NCBI GenBank assembly: GCA_029948255.1
Contig: JALIZF010001512.1
Coordinates: 186,001-250,000, forward strand
DNA length: 64,000 bases
Direction of reading: 5' to 3'
Origin: Telmatactis stephensoni
Lineage: Eukaryota; Cnidaria; Anthozoa; Actiniaria; Isophelliidae
The position numbers were made by a program, and so were the translations under genes. The notes under the pieces are model-generated. The model was not told the origin of the DNA and made no database searches. It worked only from the letters and a program-made list of their open reading frames with translations. This document shows positions 1-14,000 of this stretch, one piece after another; positions within the stretch are counted from its first letter, which is position 1, and the number at the start of each line of letters is the position of its first letter.

Positions 1-841
1 TGTGTTTTATACGTCAAGTTGCGTGCAACAATCATATTGTGTAAATCAGCCTTTACATTACCATGGGCTGCAGTCAATTTCTAAAGAATATATTTATTTA
101 CATGCTGTCAAGGCTGAGGTTGAGCCACGACAACCGTGAAATGGTCTATTTGTGTTGGCAAAGACTACTATGAAATCAGTTAGTTTTTGAAATATCAATT
201 GGTTTTGATTTTGATGTCAACTTTTGAACTACACACCAAAACAAAGAAGATTAAGGACCTTAATTCCCAGCCATTGTTTTTGTGTATCTCATCTGCGCAG
301 CATCTCTCTTGCATATGGCATGATCAGCTTGATGATTGGTTTTACCCAGTTCATAGCTTCAAAAAACCTGAAAAAGGTTTAGTTTTTGCAACACAATACA
401 ATACAATAACAATATAGTACTGACAATAAATTAAGTTTATTAAGTTTATTATAAATTATTTTGCATTTTCAAACAGATTGTTAGTCATAATAATAAAATA
501 TATTTTCCTTTTTTTACACTTATTAAAGATATTTGTATTTTCTGTTGCAAAAAGGTTTTCTCTTAATGGCTAGATATACCATGCTGGGAATAGGAATGAG
601 TTTTCGTGATCTTTTTCCCCCTTGGGATAATAGGGACACCCTTTTTCATTATTTTTATTTGCACTATCAGTCAATAGAAAATTAAAATAATCCCAAGTTA
701 TCTAGTTAGCAAAGAATAATATTATTCATCTCAAAAATCCAAAAAAGAATACTGCAAAGGAGTGCAGCTTAAAGCGAACTACACAGCCAGCCCTCGAGCA
801 CTACACAGAAGTACAGATATACCCACGGCAGTATACAACTA
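1..841. other. LIN9 intron, mostly unique sequence
   Basis: No exon recognised. Bases about 61-155 are a diverged copy of the coding-like segment at 32310-32405 (shared words cagtcaatttctaaagaata and gtcaaggctgaggttga), broken by an insertion and without a shared reading frame. Confidence 0.5.
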
Positions 842-1816
842 CTGAGTATAAGGAAACTAAGACATTGAACATACATGTACTACACAACCCGTGATAGACC
901 TGTACAGGACTACTGGGGATATAGGGGGACTAAGACATTGAACATACATGTACTACACAACCCATGATAGACCTGTACAGGACTACTGGGGATAAGGGGA
1001 CTAAGACATTGAAGATACATGTACTACACAACCCATGATAGACCTGTACAGCACTACTGGGGATATAGGGGGACTAAGACATTGAACATACATGTACTAT
1101 ACAACCTGTGATAGACCTGTACAGGACTACTGGGGATATAGGGGGACTAAGACATTGAACATACATGTACTATACAAGCCGTGATAGACCTGTACAGGAC
1201 TACTGGGGATATAGGGGGACTAAGACATTGAACATACATGTACTACACAACCCGTGATAGACCTGTACAGGACTACTGAGTATAAGGAAACTAAGACATT
1301 GAACATACATGTACTACACAACCCATGATAGACCTGTACAGGACCATGATAGACCTGTACAGCACTACTGGGGATATAGGGGGACTAAGACATTGAACAT
1401 ACATGTACTACACAACCCGTGATAGACCTGTACAGGACTACTGAGTATAAGGAAACTAAGACATTGAACATACATGTACTACACAACCCATGATAGACCT
1501 GTACAGGACCATGATAGACCTGTACAGCACTACTGGGGATATAGGGGGACTAAGACATTGAACATACATGTACTACACAACCCGTGATAGACCTGTACAG
1601 GACTACTGGGGATATAGGGGGACTAAGACATTGAACATACATGTACTACACAACCCGTGATAGACCTGTACAGGACTACTGAGTATAAGGAAACTAAGAC
1701 ATTGAACATACATGTACTACACAACCCATGATAGACCTGTACAGGACCATGATAGACCTGTACAGCACTACTGGGGATATAGGGGGACTAAGACATTGAA
1801 CATGCATGTACTATAC
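842..1816. repeat. Minisatellite, about 73-bp unit, about 13 copies
   Basis: Tandem units marked by gacattgaacatacatgtac and gatagacctgtacagg. Unit starts at 861, 934, 1005 and 1078 show 71-73 bp periods, and several units carry a 20-bp internal partial duplication after gacctgtacagg. The array ends next to a run of 18 Gs near 1863-1880. It lies in a LIN9 intron, 180 bp upstream of exon a. Confidence 0.95.
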
Positions 1817-1993
1817 ATGGGGGTCTCAAAAGCAAAAACCCTCCAGTGGGGGTGGGGGGAGTGGGGGGGGGGGGGGGGGAATGGACATTTTCCAGATGGA
1901 ATTACACAATATGGGGAAAATGAAATCCCACTGAACAATAGTTAGTTGTTACATTTAATACTAAAGCCATTTTTTAAAAATTTTTATTTCTAG

Positions 1994-2024
1994 TGGTGTT
2001 AGCCTACAAGGTAGTCCAAACATG
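1994..2024 (+). CDS. LIN9: LIN9 exon a (internal)
   Basis: Exon between a tatttctag acceptor and a gtaagt donor. It completes one codon, then reads GVSLQGSPNM and ends in phase 0, joining directly to LNDPLLGASP. This is the least conserved exon assigned, so it is slightly less certain; no further upstream exon could be recognised in bases 1-1990. Confidence 0.7.
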
Positions 2025-5000
2025 GTAAGTGGGAAGATAAAATTATTGGTCTTTTTCTGAGATACATGAGTGCACAGGAATGGAACACAAAACTAGCATG
2101 GAAGTGAGACCCCATGTGAATAAGTAGTAAGCATTTATTAATGTAAAAGTGTTTTTAGTAAAAACGATTTGTTTTTAATTGTTACTAATTTCCCCTTCAT
2201 TTTCCTCTTTCTTTCTTCACTAAAGGGATTACTTCATTCATTAAGCTTTTTCAATTTATTAATGTTGATATACAATCTTTCTTGTGTAAAGACAAGGACT
2301 GCTCCAGTTTTGTGTTATCAAGTCTTTGCATGGGGCCTTAGTTCAGTGCTGGTTTTTGGTACCATTCCCAAACTCTTTTGCATCTCAGAAAAGGGTCATT
2401 GAGATGTGTCAAGCAGTACATGACCTACGTTATTATTATTATTCCAAAGCTGAATGATCCTTTACTGGGAGCTTCACCCACCAGGTATGCTATATAGCTG
2501 CTATTGTTTACTGAATTAAGTCCCACACATGATGCATATCTTTTCTTGCAACGTTTTCACACAATGTAACTTTTGCATTGCACACAATAAAGTTACGTTG
2601 CATGTGTTTACTAGCTGCTGCTTGGTCGTGCACAACAACACAGCAGAAAGAGTTTCAAGAATAGTATTCTTCATCTTCCTTTAGTAATATAATATCCTTA
2701 CAAGCATCAAAAGCATATTACACAACTTTAAGTTGTAAACTTGTTTTTTGATCTTTCCCCAGACTGAAATTACAAGAGGCTCTGAGCCAACAAGGACAAG
2801 GTTGGTTATCATTTAATATCCTAGATTTCATGTGACCTTAATGACAGGGTTCAACTCACAGACTTGAAGTTGTTTTTCAAATTGGGTCCTTTTATAGTAA
2901 CCTATACTAGACCTGTTCTTATGGGTCAAATGAAATGAATTGTACTCAGGGTTCATGCTAGTCCTTAAACTCCTTGAATTTCATTTATGTTTTCAAGGCT
3001 GCTTGAAAAGTCCTTGAATTTTAGAAATTCTGCTGAAAATCCTTGAAAACTCCTTGAATTTATACTTTTAGCAAAAAACGTAAGAGACTTTAATTGGATT
3101 GGAGATATAAATATTCACTTTTTTCCTTTTACACATAAGTGAGGGAAGAGGATGTCCTAGTATTTCAGTAAAACCATTAGTAAAAACTTGGGTAACACTA
3201 CTCCTTGAAAAATCGTTTTTAGGTCCTTGAATACTCCTTGAATTCTCGGTGTCCGGTCAACTCGCCCACGGACCAATTCGCCCACACCAACTTGCCCATG
3301 CATACTTAAATGACAAGTGTTAAGTCCGCACCTACTAGAAGCCCAGTGAAGGAGGTTTATGATATGCGTAATATGAAACTGTCAGTAAAAGAAGTGAAAA
3401 CACTATGTTTAAAAGTGTCCGCAGTGCGAACAAAAAGCCAATCTTGTCAAGAACTGAAAATACTACGTTAAGGACGTTCATGGGCAAAAGTTCCCATCGT
3501 CAGATTTCTTTAAAAATTTGCATGGTGAAAGTTAAGTATACTAGAAGTATAATGAGCAAATAAAAAATGGGGGTCACCGACTTCGTTTAGCCGTCAGATT
3601 TCTTCGAAGTTTACCCTATTTGCGGTCAAAACACACGAATGATGCAGAAATGGAAAGCTGCCGAAAAGGAGCTATATTTTCCTGAAAAATAATTTAATTG
3701 GCCCCATACCTAACAAAATTCTAGCGATAGACCAAATGATTGATTAGCGATTAATTTTTGCGTAGAAAATTTGAATCATGAGATGCTGTTGGGCTAAATG
3801 TACGGACTTGTAGGCTCCAAATTACGCGAAATTCTATTCCAACTATGCACAAAATGTGTAATTTCGATTTGATCCCATCGTCAGATTTTTTTTATTTCGC
3901 CCATATAGTAAGTTATTATGTTGTGCTTTAAAATAAGAAAATAAAAAAGGGGGGTCACCGACTTCGTTTTTGAGATACGAGCTAATCAAATGTCTTTCGA
4001 TGGCAATCGTGACAGTGCGTGACGTTGTTCTTTGTATGTCACGCCTTACGTTTTTCGCTTTCTACAAAACGTCTGAGCGCAAAAAAAAATTAAAAAGATA
4101 TAAGTATACTTTTTATGCATTTTATACACAAAAATCATAATAAATCGGCTTTTGATTTCGACAAATAATAAATAAATTTCGGCAAAATGCCTCTTTCTGA
4201 GCGCATGCTTGATGACGTCTGTACGTGATAGCGTGACGCCACAATTCAACCACTTCAGAAACAAATATTTGGAAAAAACGCAAGAAAAATGTTGTTTTTC
4301 ATCATTTTCTAATGTTTCTACATAGTATTATAGAAATAAAAACGTTTCCAAGGAATTTCGACAATTTAAGAAATGCGCAGACGAAATGCGCAGAAACAAT
4401 GCCCATGAACGTCCTTAAGTGTTTGCAGAGTGAACAGAGCAAATGTGAAGCCAACAAATCGTAGTCTTTGTTTACTTAAGTTTCTTAAGTTCCACTACGA
4501 ATCACATGGACACTTTGACTTTGGTACATTGGTATTGTAAACAAAACTTTGGTGTCTTTCTGGTCAGGTTTGAGTTCTACTAGCCTGCGTAGCGACATCA
4601 GGGGAGGGGGAAGAAAGGGGATTGGGTAGAGGAAGAAGAGGGAACGCCTGCAATGAAACCCCCACATTCCTCATAATGCCTATATTTAAGCCAATTATGA
4701 AAATCCTAAGTAGTAACCAAATACTTGCCTTGACCAATTGATGGTTAAGTTGATGGTCTTGAAATAGGGGTAAAAGTATCTTGAAAGCCGAAAAACTCTA
4801 TAAAATTATGCCTGAGAAATATTATTTCCTATAAATAATCCTGAACGGGTCACCTATCCTAAAGTAAAATAAGAATAAAATTTTAGATCTGTCGACATCC
4901 ATTTCAAAGGTCAACTACAGTTTGTACATGAAGAGAATCAAGCCGGATTATCTTTCAAACAAAACAATAGACACGGCTAGTTGACAGACGTTTAACCAAT

Positions 5001-8000
5001 GGGAATTTTCTGTCCAGAGTGTGGACGTAAAATACGAGGAATGTGGGGGTTTCATTGCAGGCGTTCCCTCTTCTTCCTCTCCCCAATCCCCTTTCTTCCC
5101 CCTTCCCTTACGCCGCTACGCAGGCTAGAGTTCTACTGGTTTTGGTGGTTTTCCTTTCAGTTTCTTGATTTGGCAACAACTGACTTCCAAATTTTGTTTT
5201 AATTCTTTGATTAGCGACATTCAATGCAATAGAAAGGTAGAATGGAATGCGTGGGCGAGTTCGCAAAATGCGTGGGCAAGTTGGTGTGGGCAAATCGGTC
5301 CGTGGGCGAGTTGACTGTAAACTGAATTCTCATGGAATTTTAAATTCACATCTCGGCAGAACCCTGTGTACTCCTTACACATAATCTTTAAAACCTCTCA
5401 AGGGTGGGGCTTGAAATGAAGAGTCTAGCTTAGGAAAGATTGTTTAGTATATCAAATGTGCATCAGTCTCGAGTATGACTACCTATGTACAAGTATGCAT
5501 GGTGTATCTACACACTTTTGTCTGGATCGTCCAATCAAATACATGTCTTATAAGCAAGTCAAAAATAGCTAAATTCTGTACATTGAAAGTAGTGACAGTT
5601 TTGAACTTTGTTGTGTAGTCTAGTGCACAAGCTTGCTGTAGCCCTTAAACCCATGCACACTAGGTGCCACACCTTTTTTACTGCCTGCTTACAATGAAGT
5701 GTAAATGAAACTTTCACAAGATTAATGAGGCTGTATTCATTTGATACTAGGTGGAACTCTTGGTGGATTCCCAATTCGTTTTTTAATTCTGGTGGTATGT
5801 ACATTTTTAGCTATAAGAAGGTTCTTTCTAGCTAGATACTAAGTTTGCTGCTTTACTGCACATTTATCCATAAGCGACCTCAATATCTATTCACAAGATC
5901 CATTTAGAAAAAGTTTGGTCTAGAGTCCATTTGGTCTGAGAGGCACAATCAATTGTCTTCTCATTTTGTTTTCTGTGGACCGGAGAACATTTGGGTAATC
6001 GTAAACAATCTGCACCGTATGGTAAGCGGTCGATATAACTCGCTTCGTCGACCACTTACCGTTTATACCTTATCGTTCCCTTATCATCACCTTACCATTA
6101 CCTTGCCGTTACCTTACCATCACCTTGCCATTACCTTGCCGACCACATCAGCTTCCGTATATTTTATTTTTTAATTTGGCAGTATATTCAACAAGAAAAT
6201 GGCGTTTTTGCAGACTTTCTTTAAGTGTACACTTATTTCAAAGAACGTGCTCACAGCTCAAAACAACAAGTGTCAAGACTGAATTTTACAACATTTGACT
6301 AAAATCTTGCAATCTGATTGGCCGAGAGCCATTGTTAATAAGAGTACTGACAATAGCTCACGCCAACATGTCACGCTCGTCCTTACAGAAAAAAGTTTGG
6401 GACATTTTTTCAAACAGATTTGGACGGAAAAGATCTAAGATAATGTTGTAAAAAACAAATTGAAGATAGTTTTCCATTGTCAGTACTCTTATTAATCATG
6501 GATGACGTCAAAAAATGTCCAAAACTTAGCAGTGAAACCACTCGCTACGCTCGTGGTTCCACTTTAGTTTTGAACATTTTTTGACGTCATCCATGATTAA
6601 TAAGAGTACTGACAATGGAAAACTATCTTCAATTTGTTAAATGAATGCTGCTTTTGTGCTGGTGATGTATATAAACCACAGGAGTCAGATTGTTTTTGGA
6701 CAGTCAGATTGTTTTTTGGAAAGTGATTATTAATCGAAATGCCCATATTTTTCGATTAATAATCGAGTTTGACATGCCAAATTCGTTTATTAATCGAAAA
6801 ATGCGTCCATTTTCGATTATTAATCGAAAAACGAGACGTCACTTTCGATTATTAAAGACCAACTCAGGCTAGAGAAAAAGAGCTAGTTGGACACTACAGC
6901 GCTAACTATGACCGCTTACCATTTCTAAATAAAGATAGTGTACTTTATAGATGGTGTACGAATGTTTTTTTCGGGAAAATATTGGAAAATTTGAAAACTG
7001 CCGGTCAAATAGGAATTCGAGGTCATTGACCGGCTGCCGGTCAAATAGCCACAGCGTTCGAGCTGCCTCGCGTAAAAGGTTTGTCGGAGTGAAACCAAAA
7101 CAACTGAAAAAGAGCGAAAAAAAAAACCCCTTGTATGTTTACAAAAAAAGTTTTGTGCTCATGCATTCTAAAAAACAGTTGAATGGATTTCGTAGTTGTT
7201 ATGTTTTAAGTGATTTGTTACGTTAGGACAGAGCCGAAAACTGACAATTTCGTTTATGATTTTATAAAAGAGCGAGGAACAAGAAGCAGAATCTTCATAA
7301 AACTTTAATCCTTTGTTCTGTAAAATGTATTGTGAAGATTTTTACTTTTTTTGACGTTCTCAAAAATTTCTAATCACTTTGTTCAGAAACTCATAAGGGG
7401 GTTGAAAATCCCCTTTATATACTCCTTTATATGAGTTTCTGCTTTGTTTTCTGGTTGGCTGCTGTGGTTGTCTTCAGTAGAGGTTTTTCTGGACTTGAAA
7501 AGCAAATTTGAAGTCAGCTCATTTTTTGACCAATCATCGTTTGTTTACATAAAATGACAGCCAATCATCAAGCGAGAAACGTTTTCTCTTTCTCCGCCCA
7601 CTTTTCTCCGCCCTAATTTGCATATTGTCAAGGACGATTCAAAAATTCATTTTTGTTTATCAGTGATTCACAAATCAAAAGTGATAAATTACACAAGTTA
7701 AATATAATCCCGAGGGTTTTTTTTTAGCATGAATTCACTGTCAAAAACAAACAATTTTTTTTTCTTTTTCCTTAGAAAATTTTTAGAAAATTTTTATTCA
7801 CTTTTAGGTCTTTGGTTGACTTCTGGGTTCTGTGGGCAAGAAAATTCATCTTGACTTGGGAAGCCAATTTGAAGTCGACTCATTTTTTGACCAATCATGG
7901 TGTGTTTAAGTAGAGACAGCCAATCACCATGCGAGAATTACTTTTTGTTTCTCCGCCTTTTTTTCTCCACTCTCTAAACTTCTGAGTTAAAAATTCAGGC

Positions 8001-11000
8001 TTTTTTGAAAGTGAATTCACGCGGAAAAAAACTCCGGATTATTATAAACTTGTGTAATTTAACTTGTGTAATTTATCACTTTTGATTTGTGAATTATAAA
8101 GATACCGACACTGATAAACAGAAATTCATTTTTGAATATAATCTAGTACTTGATCAATATGCAAATTAGGGCGGAGTAAATTAGTGGGCGGAGAAAGTGA
8201 AAACGTTTCTCGCTTGATGATTTGCTGCATTTTATGTAAACAAACGATGATTGGTCAAAAAATGAGGATTTTCAACCCCCTTAAGGTGACTGACTACGTT
8301 GGCACTGCGCATGATTTCGCGCATTACGTCTTAACCAATGTCATAGCGCGCGGACCTTGCGCGGAGATTTCAGCGAACAGCAAAAATCATAGAAAAACTT
8401 AAGTTTTTGTACAAAAATCAGCTCCAAATTTATTCTTGTGGATTTAAATACTCAAAATCATTAGAGAATGAAGTAAAAATATTTTCTTTTTGGAAAAAAC
8501 AGTGAGCGCTCGCTTGTTTTCGTCAACACAAATTTGAATCAAGCTCGCGCTACGCGTCATTTTTAAAATGGCGGCACTTCCGGTTAGCATTTTTTAGCCC
8601 TTTTTAACAACTTCAAAGGCACAAAACCCTTCATTTTTGCACGGGACCCTATACTTTTTTTTCGTTTATTTAAAAAAACACCTAAAAATCTCAATCATAT
8701 CAATTTTGCAAAAAAAGTTAATCATTCTAGCATATGAAAAAATTGATTTTTGTATAAAATTTTGCTCCACATGAGGACAATTGTGGTTGGTACTCGCGGC
8801 ACAAAAGCCAAGGAATGAAGGTATTTTGCTGTTCTCACATCAAAAGTACTTATGCCATTTTGCAGAATACTCCATTAGCTAATATTTACGCAATTGTAGC
8901 CTTTGTAGAGATGTTATTTCCCTAATTCTTAATTTATTTTCTATTCACTTTCGGTTGAGCGATTTTCGCATCAAAAATTCGGAGATAGGCATTCATACAA
9001 TGCTGATTATCTCGAAAACGAGTGCGGGACCCCCCTTTTTTCTTTTCGTTTTTGGGATCAGCATTAAATTTCATTCTAGAAAATTGTGGTTTAAACGATA
9101 TTTAATTACTTTTTGCCAACGTAGTCAGTCACCTTAAAGTGAAAAAAAGTAAAAATCTTCACAATACATTTTACTGGCTATTCTCACTAGTTCAGCTAAA
9201 CCAACAGATGTTTAATATGCACATCCGCAACCAAAACAACATTTACGTGTATTCTTTGTCAGATTCTCTGTAATACAAAAGTATCCTTTATCCGCCAAGG
9301 TGCGATTCATATTTTTATAAACAAACTTTAATCAGTTAGTTTTATAATCAATAAATAAAGACATCACTGTGATTGTTTGAAAAGGAAATAAATTCAAATA
9401 AAATATATTTATACATTTCTTAAAACTTGTGTTATTGTATCAAGCACCAGTCAATCTGTTTGAAAACATTTTGAATAATACAGTGTATGAGTACTTAAAC
9501 TGCTCGCAGCACTTCACTTTCTGTTAGAAACGGCTAGTATAGTTGACGCCAAACTCCAACTTGCAGTAAACAAAACTAATGATACTTTGTTATTGAGTAA
9601 TTACATTTTGATTTCTGGCTTCTGGTCAGTAAGATGGCGGTAATGCAATGGCAAAGTGACGGCATGGTAACAGTAAGTGATCAATGAACTGAGTTACCGA
9701 CCACTTACCGTATGGTACAGGTTGTCTACAGGTTGTTATCACCGATGCACATTGCTTTGAACAGCAACAATGTATGTTTAAAGGAGTGTACTATATGCAT
9801 GCTCTCAAGCAATTTCAGTTTTCTTGCTTGTAAATCATACTGCACTGTCTATTTGACACACACTGAGTAAAGTTTCTATCTATTTCTCAGACCCGATTGT
9901 CAAAAATCCTTCTTGTAAAGAAGGACTGCATAGAGAAGTTAAAAGAGATGAACACACAAGCAGAAAAAATGGTAAAGCAATGGTTTTTTGTGTATCCTTC
10001 ATATTCTTAGGGCCTGTTCACATGAAGGCGAGTTGTCCCTGGTAACAACATATATAACTCTTTTGTTTTCTTTTCCCTGGGGACACAAAATAAAAGTTAT
10101 CCCTGCTTCCAGGGACAACTCGCCTTCATGTGAACAGGCCCTTAATAAAATGAGAGATAAGCCTTGAACTTCTTAATGGCTTATTGTTAGCACAGGGGTT
10201 CCTAGACCTTAACAGTTTGGGGTTCCTTTGAATTGATCTACAAACTAAGATACAATGCCTGTTTAAAACAGTTTTTTGAATTGTACAATGTTGCTATCCT
10301 GCACTTTTACTCAAATTTAGCAACTTTCAAGCTGAATGTAAAGAATTATATGGCAATGGAGCGAAAGAAGGCCCAGAACTCATTTTCGATTCAAATGTTC
10401 ACTTTGGATTAACACTTTTATTGAACTTTTATTAATCAAAACCATTTACAAATACCCTAAACTTTCTCAAAATAATAATATTAGCTTTAAATAACGGTTG
10501 TTCTTTAGCTGAATAGTTTTTGTTGCCCAATACTTGAACTTGAAAAAAATCTCTTAATTCAAAGCAATCATGTAGCTGTAGTGATTTTCAAGTAAAAGCA
10601 TCTCTGACATTAAAAAGGCATTTAAATTCACTTGGAGTTGAGTACTATTAGGAGAAAAGCCTTTCTATTTCTCCAGAATAGATAAATTTGTATGAGAGAT
10701 CTACTACAAGCTCTTAAAATCGATAACACTGTGAGCTGCTTAGCACCCTTCACCGCATGCATATATCAGATATATTTACACAAGGGAAGACAGCTTTTTT
10801 GGCAATCACTCAAAATGCCGCTTAAAAATTCTGTTTCGAAGAGAAGCATTATAATGAAATCATGAGAAATATTAGTATGAGAAATTTGACGTTAATTATC
10901 AGTAAATTTAAGCCAAATTGAAGCAGAAGTTGCCTGAACGCTCAGGGAGTGGGGGAAGGGAGAAACCGTGCATATATTTGTATGGATATTCAGGTAGTTA

Positions 11001-14000
11001 GAAAGGGGTCTGTACATATGTTTTCGATATATATTTTTGCTAAACTACTTTTGTTTTACTTTTAATAGGCCCTTTGCAGCATGTTGGAATGCAGCTCAAT
11101 TTGAAGCAAAACAAAAGAATTTCAATGTCCTGTTAGCTGGAAACCATTGTTTTTGCCCTCCAAAATGCGCTCATTCCCACGTGCTGCAAAGGGCCTATTG
11201 GTGATAACTCATTCCAGAAAAATATAGTGAAACATTCTAAATCATTTGACTAACGCTACATTTCCTCTCCCCCTCCCCCTAAGTGATCAGCCAACTCCTG
11301 CTCTTCTAAATTTTAATTATCAGCGAAGCGTGTTCCCGGCCCTTTTGTAAATATATTACTGACAGAGAAGAATTTCATTTTGCTAAATTACTTCAAAAGC
11401 ATAACCTCACAAGAGGAAAAGCTAACTAGGTAAAGAAATAAATGAACAAAGTATTTCTTTTTTATAAAAGTTTTATTTGAGGTTTGAAGAAGCGTTTTAG
11501 AAACGAATGTTTTAGATCTTAAAAGGCTTTATACCAAAGAAGACCACAAGAACCCCAAGCTGCTAAGGTCTGGGAACCCCTGTTAGAGGGTGCTTACATG
11601 ACACTAAGATCATCCCAGCAGGTGAACCATCCTACCTGTTATACATTTACTGCATTCTGTTCAGTAGGATGATCCTAGTACCCGAAGCGAAGATACAAAT
11701 TTTCATGTAAACAGAATGCAGTAATTGTATAGCAGGTAGGATGATTTGCCTGCTAGGATGATCCTAGTGCCATGTAAACACCCCCTTGGTAAATTAGGGA
11801 AGGCAAAGAAATTTAACACATGCTTGTGTGTCAATGAACATTGCTGTTTATACAAAAATCCTTCGTCAATGTCATGAATACTAACATGAATGTCGCTACA
11901 ATAAAATGAATATATTTCACATTAATGAAAGTATATTTTCTGGTAATGAACATCAAAAGGTGTACTATTTATTTTGCACGTAATTTTTTGCTTCATTGAC
12001 CTGCAAACGTCCTGAACATTTTTGTTTAGGAAATAATTCAATTTCTTGCTAACCCAGTTGTTTGTACTTTTATTAGAAATCTTACCAAGACCCAATAGAT
12101 AAAGATTTTCAACGGAGATACGCTTGCGTGGTTTTAGAGCTTGAGAGGCTTAATAAGGTACATAACAAATAATAGTAATAGAATATAATTTATATAGCGC
12201 TTTAATTGAGGTCTGTTCTAAGCACTATGAGATTCAAAGTAGTATTATCATCCAAATAGCGTTTAACATTTTTGTTACCCTCACTGACTTGTATTTCGTA
12301 AATAGTAGTATCAGCACAGTATAGTATAGTGCCTGCAGTAAGGTCAAAAGCATATGCATGGTATAATAAAGTGCAACATGCATGGCTTAGCAGTATGTGT
12401 ATAGCACAGCATAGCTTAGGGACTGGTCATTATTTACAGGGGGGCTGATGGAAATGAGGGGGGGGGGGGGGGCAAAAACTTTTGTGCACTAAAAAGGGGC
12501 GCAAAATTTTTTATGTAATGTATAAAGAACGAGAGAGCGTGTTATATCGGTGGATAAAGATCCGAGCCGAAGGCGAGGATCTTTAGACCCGATATAACAC
12601 GCTCTCGAGTTCTTTATATTACTTATCAAACGTCTAGTTGTCAATTATCATATTGGACCAGAATTTTCCAAGTTTGACTACTTTTGGCTTAGCAAATCCA
12701 ACTTCAAGTTTATGCAAATGAACAAAAATCTTTATCCGATATAAAGATCTACGTTCCGGTAGTGATTTCCATTGTGTTTTCTAATGAATTATTAATGAGT
12801 TTGATAAGTAATAGCAATAACACTGACATAATCAAGCAAACTATTACAGTGACTTGAAAAAGCTAACAAGATCATAAAATATAACAAAATATATGCCATT
12901 CTATTTTTTTCACAATCATTCAATATCATCATGTTCACTATCTTCAACTTCACTGCATTCACTACTGTCACCACCTTGTTGAAAGGTTGGATGATAATCT
13001 TGAATTATGGCAATTGCTTTTTCAGTTAGCATGCCCTGTTGACACAATGATTCAAGATGTTTTGCTTGTTTACTTGATAAAGTCTTAACAGGGTTCCCAG
13101 GTGTCAGGGAAAAACACAGTCAGGGAAAAGTCAGTGAAAAGTCAGGGAATTCTTTATTTAGTCAGGGAAATTGAGATTTTCACTTCAAGTCAGGGAAAAG
13201 TCAGGGAATTTTGTATAAGTAACTAAAAATATTTCTTGTAGATGCTATTTTTAGTAAAGAAAAAAACTTTCGAAGAGAGATTAAATTATTTGGAGCATAT
13301 AACAAACTGGTCATGTTAATTTCACCAACAATTTTCTATTTTTTTGTCTTCTGTGGAATAGTCGTATGATAAAAATTCAGATGCTCCGAACATCTGAAGA
13401 TGCTCTGAATTTTTATCTTACTTTTGTTCTATATAATTTCCATCATAGGCATGTCAGAAATGATGAACAATTAAAGTCTTACTGATGACATGATAAATTT
13501 TATTCAGGATCTGAATGATTATTTAAATGGCGTTCAAGATTATTGTCAAGAGGTGGGTCCATTTGCAAAGCCAGTATTTATAAGCCGTTTTAAGGTAGCA
13601 GTTCTCCTCTGTGTCCATCCCCTGGTAACTAAACGTCCCCTGTATATCTTTTCTCTAGCTTGCTCCTGATCATGGTCTACATACCCTTGACCAAACACTC
13701 AGTGTTAAAAGGAAATGTGATAAAGAGGCTGTACACATGGTAGATGAACAAAACACAAAACTAGCAAGGTAAGTATGGAAACTCAAAGATGCTGTTTTCA
13801 TTCTTTTCCATTAACTGACAATGACACTTCAAAAACTGTAAGCTTATAACGTGAAAAAACTTTGTCAAGTTTAACGGTAAAGCTTCTTAATGGGGGATAC
13901 AAACAACGAAACTATGGTTTGTATACAGAATGGCTTACATACAAACAACCTGTAGGTGTCCTTAGTATGAGAGGTCCTGTCAGCATGGTTATAATATATA

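Larger units (their letters stand above)
3256..5315. mobile_element. DNA transposon remnant with about 48-bp terminal inverted repeats
   Basis: The left end 3256-3303 (gtcaactcgcccacggacca) is the reverse complement of the right end 5268-5315 with few mismatches. No coding capacity was seen and no clear flanking duplication. It contains two younger insertions with proven target duplications, 3472-4414 and 4581-5127, so the bare element would be about 550 bp. Confidence 0.8.
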
